Part shown: one piece after another, positions 1 to 8,056 of the stretch
Layout: each line of letters starts with the position of its first letter
Numbering within the stretch: the first letter of the stretch is position 1
NCBI GenBank assembly: GCA_001314705.1
Contig: LJSU01000009.1
Location: forward strand, 186,001 to 250,000
Source: Rhodobacteraceae bacterium HLUCCO07
GTDB taxonomy: Bacteria > Pseudomonadota > Alphaproteobacteria > Rhodobacterales > Rhodobacteraceae
DNA length: 64,000 nucleotides
Direction of reading: 5' to 3'
Made by a program: the position numbers and the translations under genes
Notes under the pieces: generated by a model
The model's database searches: none
Told to the model about the DNA's origin: nothing
Seen by the model: the letters and a program-made list of their open reading frames with translations, nothing else

Positions 1-521
1 ACCCCGGCCAGCGCATAGCAGAGCGTGGCGCCCAGAACGGCGAGTTGCCCGGCGCTGCGCAGGTCGAACTCCCTCAGATGTTCCAGCCCGATCACGGTGG
101 CCACGCCAAGAAACCCGATGACGATCCCGAGCAGCTTGCGCGCGCTCAGCCGTTCATCGGCCAGGAAGATCGCCGCGACCAGAACGCCGAATATGGCGGT
201 GGAGCCGTTGAGGATCGAGGCAAGGCTCGCCTCGATATGCTGTTGCGCCCAGAAGATGAGGGAAAAGGGCAGAACGTTGTTCAGGATGCCCATGACGGCA
301 AATCCAAGCCAGAGGCGGGGCGTGTGCGGCACCGGGAGGCCGCGCAGCCACACAATTCCCCAAAGCATCAAGGCTGCCCAGAAGGTGCGGTTGGCGACGA
401 TGGTGATGGCACTCACTTCGGTCAGCGCGATCTTGGCGGCAGGAAAGATCACGCCCCAGATCAGCCCAAGGCTGATCAGCAGGGCCCATGCGAGCGGGGT
501 GAGTGTCTTTTGCGGTGCCAT
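1..521 (-). CDS. DMT-superfamily (EamA) permease, 3' end outside window
   Basis: Reading leftwards from the ATG at 521, the translation starts MAPQKTLTPLAWALLISLG and continues as alternating hydrophobic helices typical of the drug/metabolite transporter (EamA) family in the inner membrane. The window edge cuts it after about 173 residues, roughly the first EamA repeat of a protein that is usually near 300 residues. An AAGG stretch lies a short distance upstream of the ATG. It lies 41 bases downstream of a second EamA gene on the same strand, so the two may be co-transcribed. The substrate cannot be read from sequence. The family assignment is inferred from hydrophobic pattern and the repeat-like N-terminal half. 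Confidence 0.8.
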   Translation of the reverse strand, partial: MAPQKTLTPLAWALLISLGLIWGVIFPAAKIALTEVSAITIVANRTFWAALMLWGIVWLRGLPVPHTPRLWLGFAVMGILNNVLPFSLIFWAQQHIEASLASILNGSTAIFGVLVAAIFLADERLSARKLLGIVIGFLGVATVIGLEHLREFDLRSAGQLAVLGATLCYALAG

Positions 522-562
522 GCGGGAGCCTTATGACGCCACCGTGCCGAGCGCGACCCGGA

Positions 563-1465
563 TCATGCGGGTTTGCGCAGCGCGCGCGATTCGGTCCAGA
601 TATTGAGATAGTTGCCGCCAAAGATCACCGCCGCCCCGAGCAGCACGAACAGGTCCAGCGGTTCCTGATAGAGCAACATGCCCAGCACGGCGATGACCGG
701 CAGACGGGTAAAATCGATCGGGGTGACGACCGTGGCCGGCGCCAGCGAAAGCGCCTTGGCGATGCAGAAATGCGCCAGCAGCCCGGCACAGCCGATGAGC
801 ACGATGAGCGGGACATTGGCCGCGTCGGGCAGGGCGATATCACCGTCGATCCCGGCACAGACGATGCCGAAAACCGCTTGCATCACGGTAAGATAGAAAA
901 GGATGCAGGTGACGGTTTCGGTGCGGGTGAGTTTCTTTGTCAGCATCGTGGTCATGGCGAAACAGATCGCCGACCCCGCAGCCATGAGGATGCCGATGTC
1001 AAAGCTGTCGGTGCTGGGCCGGGCGACGATGAGAATACCGCAGAACCCGATCAGCGCCGACAGGAGTCGCACGGGAGTGAGGCGTTCCCCAAGGATCAGC
1101 GGCGAGAGCAGCACCACCCAGATCGGCGAGGTGAATTCCAGCGCGAAGACCTGTGCCAGGGGGATGAGCGTGATGGCATGGAACCACAGGTTCTGACCGG
1201 CGAAATGGGCGAAGTTGCGTATCGCGTGGGTGCGCAGGTCACGCCGCTGGATCTCGCGCCATGTGCCGGTGAGCGTGGCCAGGCCGAGCACGATGACGAT
1301 GCCCACGAAGCTGCGATACATCATGATCTCGAAGGTATCGAGCTGATAGGAAACCTCGCGTCCGGCGATGGCCATGGTGGAGAACGACAGGATCGCGCCG
1401 CTCATCCACAGGGCGGCCAGGACAAAGGGATTTGACGGCTTGGCAAGGGGGGTTGTGCGCATCAT
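563..1465 (-). CDS. DMT-superfamily (EamA) permease
   Basis: A 300-residue inner-membrane transporter with two EamA repeats and about ten predicted helices; hydrophobic segments begin near VLAALWMSGAILSFS and recur to the C-terminus. A longer frame continues upstream to 1546, but the ATG pair at 1465/1462 (MMRTTPLAKP) is the more likely start because the extension is basic, not membrane-like, and overlaps the divergent ligase gene. It is of normal family length. The downstream gene is a second, non-identical EamA protein, giving a tandem pair. Such pairs often arise by duplication, but I see no strong identity between them. Substrate unknown; amino acid or metabolite export is the family norm. 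Confidence 0.88.
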   Translation of the reverse strand: MMRTTPLAKPSNPFVLAALWMSGAILSFSTMAIAGREVSYQLDTFEIMMYRSFVGIVIVLGLATLTGTWREIQRRDLRTHAIRNFAHFAGQNLWFHAITLIPLAQVFALEFTSPIWVVLLSPLILGERLTPVRLLSALIGFCGILIVARPSTDSFDIGILMAAGSAICFAMTTMLTKKLTRTETVTCILFYLTVMQAVFGIVCAGIDGDIALPDAANVPLIVLIGCAGLLAHFCIAKALSLAPATVVTPIDFTRLPVIAVLGMLLYQEPLDLFVLLGAAVIFGGNYLNIWTESRALRKPA

Positions 1466-1520
1466 GGGCTTATCTCTACGGTAAAGTCGTGGCTTGGCAA
1501 TGGGGAGAGGGGAAAAAGCC

Positions 1521-3152
1521 ATGCTCGAGATCGAAGGGCGCACCATCGGTGCGGTGTTCGACGCGGCCGCCGCGCGCTGGCCGGGGCGCGATTTCCTTGT
1601 GGCGAGCGCGTGGGAAGGGGCGCCGCTGCGCAGCCTGACCTATGGCCAAGTGGCTGATCTCGTGGATAAATACGAGCGTGCCTTGCGCGCGGCGGGATAC
1701 GGGACCGGCCACCGGATCGCGGTCTGCCTTGGCACCTGTCCCGAGCATTACATTCTCAAGCTCGCGGCCAACCGGGCGGGGCTTTCCTTCGTGCCGGTCA
1801 ATCCCGACTACCGACCCGGCGAGCTGGCCTATCTGCTCTCCGACAGCGAGGCGGTGCTGGCGGTGGCGAATGAGGCCCATGCCGGGCTGATGCGTGCCGG
1901 GATCGCCGAGGCCGGGACGGGGGTGGCCTTTGTCCCGCTTGCGTCGATGATGGAGGCGCTGCCGCCCGCGCCATGGCCCGCTGAACCGGGGGGCGTGAGA
2001 CCGGAAAGCGAGGCCGGGCTGCTTTATACATCGGGCACGACGGGGCGGCCCAAGGGCTGCATCCTGAGCCATGAATACGAGCTTATGGTCGGCGACAGTT
2101 ACCGCCTGATCCGTGGTGCGGTGGCGCTGCGCGATGGAAAGGACCGGGTGTTCAACCCGCTGCCCGCCTTTCACATCAACGCCGGGATCGTGGCCTTTTT
2201 CGGTGTCATGCTGACCGGTAACTGCTTGATTCAACCGCAAAGATTCAGCGCCCGGACATGGTGGGAGGATATCGGCGAAAGCCGCGCCACGGTGTTTCAT
2301 TACCTGGGCGTGGTGATTGCCGTTCTGCTTTCGGATCGCGACACCGGACCCGAGGTTCTGGGTCATCTGCGGGTCGGTGTCGGGGCAGGGGTCGAACCCG
2401 CGCTGCATGTGGAATTCGAGCGCCGCTTCGGCATTCCGCTGGTCGAGGTCTGGGGCATGACCGAGATGTGCCGGGTGATGTCGATGTGGGAGGAGCCGCG
2501 CCGGATCGACACGCGCGCCTTCGGCCGGGCGCGCGACGACCTGCAGGTGCAGGTCTGGGATGACACGGGCAAGCCATGTCCGCCGGGCGTACCCGGCGAG
2601 ATGGTGCTGCGCCATTCGGCGGCAACGCCCGCGAAGGGGTTCTTCTCGGGCTATCTCAACAAGCCCGAGGCCACGCAGGAGGCGTGGGCGGGCGGGTGGT
2701 TTCACACCGGCGACACGGTCACCATGGACACGGACGGCGTGCTTTATTTCGTGGACCGCAAGAAGAACATCATCCGCAGGGCAGGCGAGAACATCGCCGC
2801 GGCCGAGGTCGAGAACATACTGCTCGAAGATGAAGCGGTGGTTAACGTGGCCTGCGTTGCCGTGCCCGACGAGACCCGCGAAGAGGAGGTTCTGGCCGTG
2901 GTGGTGCTGGCCCAGGGGGTTGCGCCGCACGCGGAAACCGGCATGAAGATATTCAGTCAAGCCTTTGACAAGATGGCCTATTACAAGCTTCCGGGCTGGA
3001 TCGTTTTCGTCGATTCTCTGCCTGTGACCGGCACCCAGAAAGTGGTGAAGCACCGCATCTTCGCCGAGGGCGAAGACCCGCGCAAGCGCCCCGGCGCGCT
3101 CGATCTGCGCCACCTCAAACGGCGGGAAAAAGGCAGCGCACGGTCGGGTTAA
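1521..3152 (+). CDS. AMP-forming acyl-CoA ligase, crotonobetaine/carnitine-CoA ligase-like
   Basis: An ANL-superfamily adenylate-forming enzyme of 543 residues that activates a carboxylic acid to an acyl-adenylate and then the CoA thioester. The P-loop-like motif LLYTSGTTGRPKG is near residue 175, the adenylate motif VWGMTEM follows near 310, and the hinge and C-terminal motifs GWFHTGD and VDRKKNIIRRAGENI are intact, as is a C-terminal lysine region around TGTQKVVKH. The pattern most resembles CaiC-type ligases, but substrate specificity is not visible. I chose the ATG at 1521 because GGAGAGGGG lies just before it; an upstream frame to 1494 lacks a site. Divergent from the DMT gene, convergent with guaA. 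Confidence 0.85.
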   Translation: MLEIEGRTIGAVFDAAAARWPGRDFLVASAWEGAPLRSLTYGQVADLVDKYERALRAAGYGTGHRIAVCLGTCPEHYILKLAANRAGLSFVPVNPDYRPGELAYLLSDSEAVLAVANEAHAGLMRAGIAEAGTGVAFVPLASMMEALPPAPWPAEPGGVRPESEAGLLYTSGTTGRPKGCILSHEYELMVGDSYRLIRGAVALRDGKDRVFNPLPAFHINAGIVAFFGVMLTGNCLIQPQRFSARTWWEDIGESRATVFHYLGVVIAVLLSDRDTGPEVLGHLRVGVGAGVEPALHVEFERRFGIPLVEVWGMTEMCRVMSMWEEPRRIDTRAFGRARDDLQVQVWDDTGKPCPPGVPGEMVLRHSAATPAKGFFSGYLNKPEATQEAWAGGWFHTGDTVTMDTDGVLYFVDRKKNIIRRAGENIAAAEVENILLEDEAVVNVACVAVPDETREEEVLAVVVLAQGVAPHAETGMKIFSQAFDKMAYYKLPGWIVFVDSLPVTGTQKVVKHRIFAEGEDPRKRPGALDLRHLKRREKGSARSG

Positions 3153-3258
3153 CGCCGAATCTCGGGCGAGAAACAGAGGGGTGACATGCGTATGACTCCC
3201 GGCTGACATCCGGCTGCCGGGGAAACCGCCGGGATCGCCCCGCGATTTGCGTTAACGC
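3148..3258 (+). repeat. Intergenic repeat family, copy A (GTTAACG / GGGGTGACA / CCGGCTG)
   Basis: Between the convergent ligase and guaA genes. GTTAACG occurs at 3148-3154, GGGGTGACA begins at 3178, two CCGGCTG words lie in 3200-3216, and a palindrome GCGTTAACGC is at 3249-3258. The core differs by only a few bases from copy C near 55.8 kb. Related copies lie near 32.1 kb and, inverted, near 49.66 kb. Function unknown. Confidence 0.75.
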
Positions 3259-3270
3259 ACCGCGCGCCAC

Positions 3271-4827
3271 TCACTCCCACTCGATCGTGCCCGGGGGTTT
3301 CGAGGTGATGTCATAGGTCACGCGGTTGATGCCCTGCACCTCGTTGATGATGCGCGTTGCGGTCTCGCCGAGGAACTCGTGGCTGAACGGGTAGTAATCG
3401 GCGGTCATGCCGTCGACGCTCGTCACCGCGCGGAGCGCGCAGGCGAAATCATAGGTGCGCCCGTCGCCCATCACGCCCACGGTTCGCACCGGCAGGATGG
3501 CGACGAAAGCCTGCCAGATCTCGTCGTAAAGCCCGTGCTTGCGGATCTGGTCGATGAAGACCGCGTCGGCCTTGCGCAGGATGTCGAGTTTCTCGCGCGT
3601 GATCTCGCCCGGACAGCGAATGGCGAGGCCCGGCCCGGGAAAGGGGTGACGGCCGATGAAGGATGCGGGCAGGCCCAGTTCGTGGCCAAGCGCGCGCACC
3701 TCGTCCTTGAAAAGCTCGCGCAAGGGTTCGACGAGTTTCAGCCCCATCTTCTCGGGCAGTCCGCCCACGTTGTGATGCGACTTGATCGTGACCGAGGGCC
3801 CGCCCGAGAACGACACGCTTTCGATCACGTCCGGGTAGAGCGTGCCCTGGGCGAGGAACTCGGCGCGCTCGATCCGTCCCGCGTATTTCTGGAACACGTC
3901 GATGAAGAGCCGCCCGATGGTCTTGCGCTTCTGTTCGGGGTCGCTGACGCCCTCGAGCTCGCCGAGGAACAATTCGGATTCGTCGGCATGGATCAGCTTG
4001 ATGTTGTAGTGGTCGCGGAACATCGCCACGACCTCCTCGGCCTCGTTCTGGCGCAAGAGACCGTGATCGACGAAAACGCAGGTAAGCTGATCGCCGATCG
4101 CCTCGTGCAGGAGCACCGCGGTGACCGAGGAATCGACCCCGCCCGACAACCCGCAGATCACATGCGCGTCGCCCACCTCTTCGCGGATCCTGGCGATCGC
4201 CTCCTCGCGATAGGCGCCCATGGTCCAGTCGCCGGTAAAGCCCGCGATGCGCAGGAAATTCTCGAAGAATGTTCGCCCGTTCGGAGTGTGATGGACCTCG
4301 GGGTGGAACTGCACGGCATAGAAATGACGCGCCGGATCGCCGGTGATGGCAAAGGGCGCGTTGGGCGAGGTGCCATAGACCTCGAACCCCGGCGCAATGG
4401 CACTGACGTGGTCGCCATGGCTCATCCAGACCTGTTCACGCCCGTCAAGGAACCAGCCCAGCAGCAATGCCTCATGTCGGGCCGCGGGCGCGACATAGGC
4501 GCGCCCGAACTCGGCGGTGCCATGGCCGCGTTCCACGCGACCGCCCAGCATCTGCATCATCACCTGCTGACCGTAACAGATGCCAAGAACCGGCACGCCC
4601 AGCGAAAAGACGCTTTCCGGCGGGCGGGGCGATGCTTCGTCGATGACGCTGGCCGGCCCGCCCGAAAGGATCACCGCGCGCGGCGCGAAGTCGCGCAGGA
4701 AGGCATCGGTGACATTCTGGTAAGGGTGAATCTCGCAATAGGTGTTCAGCTCGCGCAGGCGGCGCGCGATCAGCTGCGTCACCTGCGAGCCGAAGTCGAT
4801 GATCAAAAGGCGGTCATGAGTGCTCAT
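3271..4827 (-). CDS. guaA: GMP synthase (glutamine-hydrolysing)
   Basis: A 518-residue enzyme that converts XMP to GMP with ATP and glutamine in purine synthesis. The N-terminal class I glutamine amidotransferase has the nucleophile in GICYGQQ (Cys near residue 84) and the catalytic His/Glu in FHPEVHHT near residue 175. The ATP pyrophosphatase domain has the PP-loop GLSGGVDSS near residue 225, and the C-terminal dimerisation domain ends in the conserved KPPGTIEWE. Length and motif order match bacterial GuaA closely. The stop faces the ligase gene across a repeat element. Start is the ATG at 4827 ([15 protein letters not shown]). No leader motif was recognised upstream. Confidence 0.98.
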   Translation of the reverse strand: MSTHDRLLIIDFGSQVTQLIARRLRELNTYCEIHPYQNVTDAFLRDFAPRAVILSGGPASVIDEASPRPPESVFSLGVPVLGICYGQQVMMQMLGGRVERGHGTAEFGRAYVAPAARHEALLLGWFLDGREQVWMSHGDHVSAIAPGFEVYGTSPNAPFAITGDPARHFYAVQFHPEVHHTPNGRTFFENFLRIAGFTGDWTMGAYREEAIARIREEVGDAHVICGLSGGVDSSVTAVLLHEAIGDQLTCVFVDHGLLRQNEAEEVVAMFRDHYNIKLIHADESELFLGELEGVSDPEQKRKTIGRLFIDVFQKYAGRIERAEFLAQGTLYPDVIESVSFSGGPSVTIKSHHNVGGLPEKMGLKLVEPLRELFKDEVRALGHELGLPASFIGRHPFPGPGLAIRCPGEITREKLDILRKADAVFIDQIRKHGLYDEIWQAFVAILPVRTVGVMGDGRTYDFACALRAVTSVDGMTADYYPFSHEFLGETATRIINEVQGINRVTYDITSKPPGTIEWE

Positions 4828-4871
4828 GGCCCGGGATTAGGCCAAGGCCGCGCAAGGCGCAAGCGCCCTTC

Positions 4872-4930
4872 CTTCATCTTGCCCCAAATACTCCTGCCGG
4901 AGGCGCCCGAGGCCGCAGGCCGAGATGAAG
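4872..4930. repeat. CTTCATCTTGCC intergenic repeat, copy 1
   Basis: CTTCATCTTGCCCCAAATAC begins at 4872, and the segment ends with GATGAAG near 4924-4930, giving inverted CTTCATC/GATGAAG ends. Closely similar sequences sit at 16404-16428 (reverse orientation) and 12493-12512. It lies between the divergent starts of guaA and the MttB-family gene. Confidence 0.6.
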
Positions 4931-5082
4931 AAGCGCGCGGGCCGCATGGCCCGCGCACATCATCACAACGGCCGGGATGTCGCATTTACCCGTCAAAGGC
5001 CGCATATGCGCCGCAGGGCAGGTACGAGCTGCGCTAAACCCGGATGAAACAGGAGCGGCACAAAGGTCAGGACAGCATCGCC

Positions 5083-6627
5083 ATGACAGATACCACCACG
5101 CGCAGGCGCGCCCGCTCGGGCGGCGGGGCGGCCCGCCGGGCCGAACGCGGCGCGGTTTCCTTCGAGACCGCCCGTTTCATCACCCGCAACATCCCCGATT
5201 ACGAAGTCCTCGGCGAAGAGGCGCTCGACATCATCGAGGCCAATGCCGAGACCATCCTCGAAGAGGTTGGCGTCAATTTCGTGAACAACCCCGGCGCGCT
5301 GCAACGCTGGCGCGATGCGGGGGCGGATGTGCGCGGCGAGCGGGTGCATATCCCGCGGGGCCTCGCGCGCAAGCTCTGCGCAACCGCGCCATCGCAGTTC
5401 ACCCAGGCCGCGCGCAACCCCGAGCGCGCCGTGGAAGTGGGCGGGCGCAACCTCGTTCTGGCGCCGATCTACGGGCCGCCCTTCGTGCGCGATTCCGTGG
5501 GCGGGCGGCGCTATGCCACGATGGCCGATTTCGAGAAATTCGTGAAGCTGGGCTACATGTCGAAATGGCTGCACCATTCCGGCGGCACCGTCTGCGAGCC
5601 CACCGACATCGCGGTGAACAAGCGCCACCTCGACATGCTGCGCGCCCACATGACGCTTTCGGACAAGCCGTTCATGGGCTCGGTCACGGACCCGTCGCGG
5701 GCACGCGACAGCGTGGAGATGTGCGAGATCCTGTTCGGCAAGGAGTTCGTGGCCCAGAACACGGTGATGACCTCGCTCATCAACATCAATTCGCCGCTGA
5801 CCTTCGATGACGTGATGATGGGCGCGCTCGAAGTCTATGCCGAGGCCGGGCAGGCCTGCATCATCTCGCCTTTCATCGTGGGTGGTGCGATGGCGCCGGT
5901 GTCGATCGCCGGCACGCTCACGCAAGTGCTGGCCGAGGTCCTGGCGGGCGTGGCCTACAGCCAGCTCGTCCGCCCCGGCGCGCCGGTGATCTTTGGCGCC
6001 TTCGTGTCGTCGATCGACATGAATTCCGGCGCGCCGACCTTCGGCACCCCCGAGGCGAGCCATATCACCTATGGCGCGGGGCAACTGGCGCGGCGGCTGG
6101 GCCTGCCGTTCCGGTCCGCCGGGTCGTTCTGCGGGTCGAAACTGCCCGATGCGCAGGCCGCCTACGAGACCGCCAACAGCCTCAACATGGGGCTCTTGTC
6201 GGGCGTCAACTTCATGCTGCATTCCTGCGGCTGGCTCGAAGGCGGGCTGGTGGCGAGTTTCGAGAAATTCGTGATGGATGCCGATCAGCTCGGCACGCTG
6301 CACCAGTTGGCGCGTGGCGTGGACATGAGCGAGGACGCGCAGGCGATGGACGCGATCCGCGAGGTCGGCCCCGGCGGGCACTACCTTGGCTGTGCCCATA
6401 CGCAGGCCAATTTCAAGACCGCGTTCTGGAAGACCGAGCTTTTCGATTACAAGCCCTTCGAAACCTGGGAGGACGAGGGCGCGCGCGATACCCAGACGCT
6501 GGCGGCGATACGGGTCGAGAAACTCCTGGCCTCCTACCAGGCGCCCGCGCTCGATCCGGTGATCGCCGAGGCGCTGGACGATTATGTCGCCCGCAAGAAG
6601 GCCGCGGAGCCGGACGCGTTTCTGTAG
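5083..6627 (+). CDS. Trimethylamine methyltransferase (MttB) family protein, non-pyrrolysine type
   Basis: A 514-residue MttB-superfamily protein. Characterised members transfer a methyl group from a quaternary or tertiary amine to a corrinoid protein. The frame has no internal amber codon and ends at a TAG, so this is not a pyrrolysine enzyme; non-pyrrolysine relatives are known to act on glycine betaine and similar compounds. Conserved stretches include ETARFITRNIPDYE near the N-terminus, CEPTDIAVNKRHLD and FMLHSCGWLEGG. The ATG at 5083 is preferred over 5044 because AGGTCAGGA lies about 10 bases before it. No corrinoid protein gene is adjacent, so the partner must be elsewhere. The substrate is inferred only by family. 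Confidence 0.85.
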   Translation: MTDTTTRRRARSGGGAARRAERGAVSFETARFITRNIPDYEVLGEEALDIIEANAETILEEVGVNFVNNPGALQRWRDAGADVRGERVHIPRGLARKLCATAPSQFTQAARNPERAVEVGGRNLVLAPIYGPPFVRDSVGGRRYATMADFEKFVKLGYMSKWLHHSGGTVCEPTDIAVNKRHLDMLRAHMTLSDKPFMGSVTDPSRARDSVEMCEILFGKEFVAQNTVMTSLININSPLTFDDVMMGALEVYAEAGQACIISPFIVGGAMAPVSIAGTLTQVLAEVLAGVAYSQLVRPGAPVIFGAFVSSIDMNSGAPTFGTPEASHITYGAGQLARRLGLPFRSAGSFCGSKLPDAQAAYETANSLNMGLLSGVNFMLHSCGWLEGGLVASFEKFVMDADQLGTLHQLARGVDMSEDAQAMDAIREVGPGGHYLGCAHTQANFKTAFWKTELFDYKPFETWEDEGARDTQTLAAIRVEKLLASYQAPALDPVIAEALDDYVARKKAAEPDAFL

Positions 6628-6814
6628 GCTTCGCCCGAGCGACGGCGAGAGGGCGGGCCCGGCGTTGCCGGCCCCTTGCCAGGCGTGCTGCATTCCGCGG
6701 CGGACGTCTGCGATCGCAAGACTGGACGAGGGCATCAGGTGGGATTCTGGCAAATACATGCCTTTCGGGTTAAGGTGAACCCGCCCGATCAGCTGCCGAA
6801 ACCGGAGAATCGCC

Positions 6815-7396
6815 GTGATTGCGCTTGAATCTCCAATGAGACTCGCCACGGAAGGCGATGCATCAGAACTGGCTGATCTGGTCAACTTCGCTGGAGAGGG
6901 GCTGCCGCTCCACATATGGACCGGACTCGCGGGTGAGGGGCAAGACCCTTGGGAAATCGGCCGTGCGCGCCAGGCCGAGAAGGCGCGCGAAGGGCAGACC
7001 ATCGTGTTGGACAGTGCTGATGGTGTCGTGGCGAGCCTGACGGGCTATGCGATCAGTGCGGAGCCGGTCCCGATCGGCGCGGACTTCCCGTCCCTGTTTC
7101 GTCCGCTTCAGGAACTGGAGAACCGGGCACTCGACAGTTGGTATGTCAATGTGCTGGCCTGTTACCCGGAGCATCGTGGTCAGGGAATCGGGTCTCGATT
7201 TCTCGGAGTCGCGGAAGATGTCTGCGGGTCTGAAGGCTTGCGCCAGATGAGCGTCATCGTCGCGGGCAACAACATCGGCGCACGTCGGCTCTACAAACGT
7301 CATGGCTATGAAGAGACCGACAATCTTCCTTGCGTGAAGGATGATTGGGCGACCGATATCGATAGCTGGGTTCTTCTCATGAAGCAGCTGCGGTGA
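6815..7396 (+). CDS. GNAT-family N-acetyltransferase
   Basis: A 193-residue protein with the acetyl-CoA-binding signature of GNAT enzymes: VNVLACYPEHRGQGIGSRFL near residues 110-130 contains the R/Q-x-x-G-x-G/A loop, followed by NNIGARRLYKRHGYEE, a typical C-terminal acceptor segment. It probably transfers an acetyl group to an amine or protein N-terminus; the substrate is not visible. It stands alone between the methyltransferase gene and DUF6477, with about 190 bases upstream. Start codon is GTG at 6815; an in-frame ATG (MRLATEG) at 6836 is possible. Lower GC than its neighbours is suggested by codon choice but not measured. Confidence 0.8.
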   Translation: MIALESPMRLATEGDASELADLVNFAGEGLPLHIWTGLAGEGQDPWEIGRARQAEKAREGQTIVLDSADGVVASLTGYAISAEPVPIGADFPSLFRPLQELENRALDSWYVNVLACYPEHRGQGIGSRFLGVAEDVCGSEGLRQMSVIVAGNNIGARRLYKRHGYEETDNLPCVKDDWATDIDSWVLLMKQLR

Positions 7397-7505
7397 AATT
7401 TGTCACCATTGCCTCCGTGCCGAATGATCAAAGAGAACTTCAACACGTTTGGTAAGGGTCGTGTCCGGCGTGGCCCGCCTGTTTCATCGGGCCTGTCGCG
7501 GGCGA

Positions 7506-7832
7506 TCATTCGGCCGGAGTAAGCGTGGGCGCATCCGTTGCCGCGACGGGGTGGCAATGCCGGGCCATGCGCGCCTCGGCCAGCATCGCGATCAGCACAT
7601 CGACGTGACGCACGATGGAATAGCCCGCATAGCCCGCGACGCGCTGATCGTTGAGGTCGGATTCGATCTCGATCAGGCGGCGCAGGGCGGTGTCGGTTGG
7701 CGGCGCCTGGCCCGGGCCGAGCACGCGGCGCAGATGGGCCGTGCGGCAATATTCCACGGCCCCTGCACGGGCGGCCTGGATCAGCAGCCGGGGGCGTTCG
7801 AGACGGTCGATCACGCTTGGGCGATTTGTCAT
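7506..7832 (-). CDS. DUF6477 family protein
   Basis: A 108-residue soluble, mostly helical protein (MTNRPSVIDRLERPRLLIQA) of a family known from Rhodobacteraceae and of unknown function. The ATG at 7832 is preferred over an upstream in-frame ATG at 7871 because GAGGA stands six bases before it. It is divergently transcribed from the DUF6456 gene across a 224-base AT-rich region that carries DnaA-box and CtrA-like sequences, so the two genes could share control. No catalytic motif or membrane segment is visible. The family name is recalled from sequence pattern, not checked by search. Confidence 0.75.
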   Translation of the reverse strand: MTNRPSVIDRLERPRLLIQAARAGAVEYCRTAHLRRVLGPGQAPPTDTALRRLIEIESDLNDQRVAGYAGYSIVRHVDVLIAMLAEARMARHCHPVAATDAPTLTPAE

Positions 7833-7920
7833 GGCTATCCTCGTCATGATTGAATGCGATGTCCATGACACAGGTTTAGCGGGTGTTGCGTGCTCTCGGC
7901 AGGCGGCGCACGGCGGGGTC

Positions 7921-7949
7921 AGAATTGTTTATCATTTTTCAACAATTCT
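7921..7949. promoter_or_regulatory. Inverted repeat, candidate operator in DUF6477/DUF6456 intergenic region
   Basis: AGAATTGTT at 7921-7929 and its exact complement AACAATTCT at 7941-7949 are separated by 11 bases. The dyad lies between the divergent genes, about 90 bases upstream of the DUF6477 start. It could bind a dimeric regulator or form a hairpin; no U-tract follows, so a terminator is less likely. Confidence 0.45.
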
Positions 7950-7966
7950 GCTCAAAGCCGTTTTTG

Positions 7967-7982
7967 TTAACCAATCCGTAAC
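7967..7982 (+). promoter_or_regulatory. CtrA-like binding site
   Basis: TTAA, seven bases, then GTAAC (7967-7982). This matches the alphaproteobacterial CtrA consensus TTAA-N7-TTAAC with one mismatch. It lies about 75 bases upstream of the DUF6456 start and beside two DnaA boxes. Inference only. Confidence 0.45.
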
Positions 7983-7998
7983 AAATGCATCTTTAGGT

Positions 7999-8019
7999 TG
8001 TGGATAACCCTGTGGATAA
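7999..8019 (+). promoter_or_regulatory. Two perfect DnaA boxes in tandem
   Basis: TGTGGATAA occurs at 7999-8007 and again at 8011-8019, separated by CCC. Each is the exact complement of the strong DnaA box TTATCCACA. They lie in the presumed 5' untranslated region of the DUF6456 gene, 38 bases before its chosen start. Confidence 0.7.
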
Positions 8020-8056
8020 GACATGGCGCAGAAAAACCGGGGACAAGGGAAGGCAG

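Noticed and set aside
3379-5037. 552-codon ORF opposite guaA
   Set aside because: High GC produces long antisense frames; the sequence is low complexity and histidine/arginine rich with no domain, while guaA is certain.
5083-6627. Pyrrolysine-containing MttB
   Set aside because: No in-frame amber codon; TAG only ends the gene, and no pyl genes are seen.
7999-8019. Region of DnaA boxes as the chromosomal origin
   Set aside because: Only two boxes, no dnaA/parAB/hemE neighbourhood, and no AT-rich unwinding repeats; a regulatory site is more likely.
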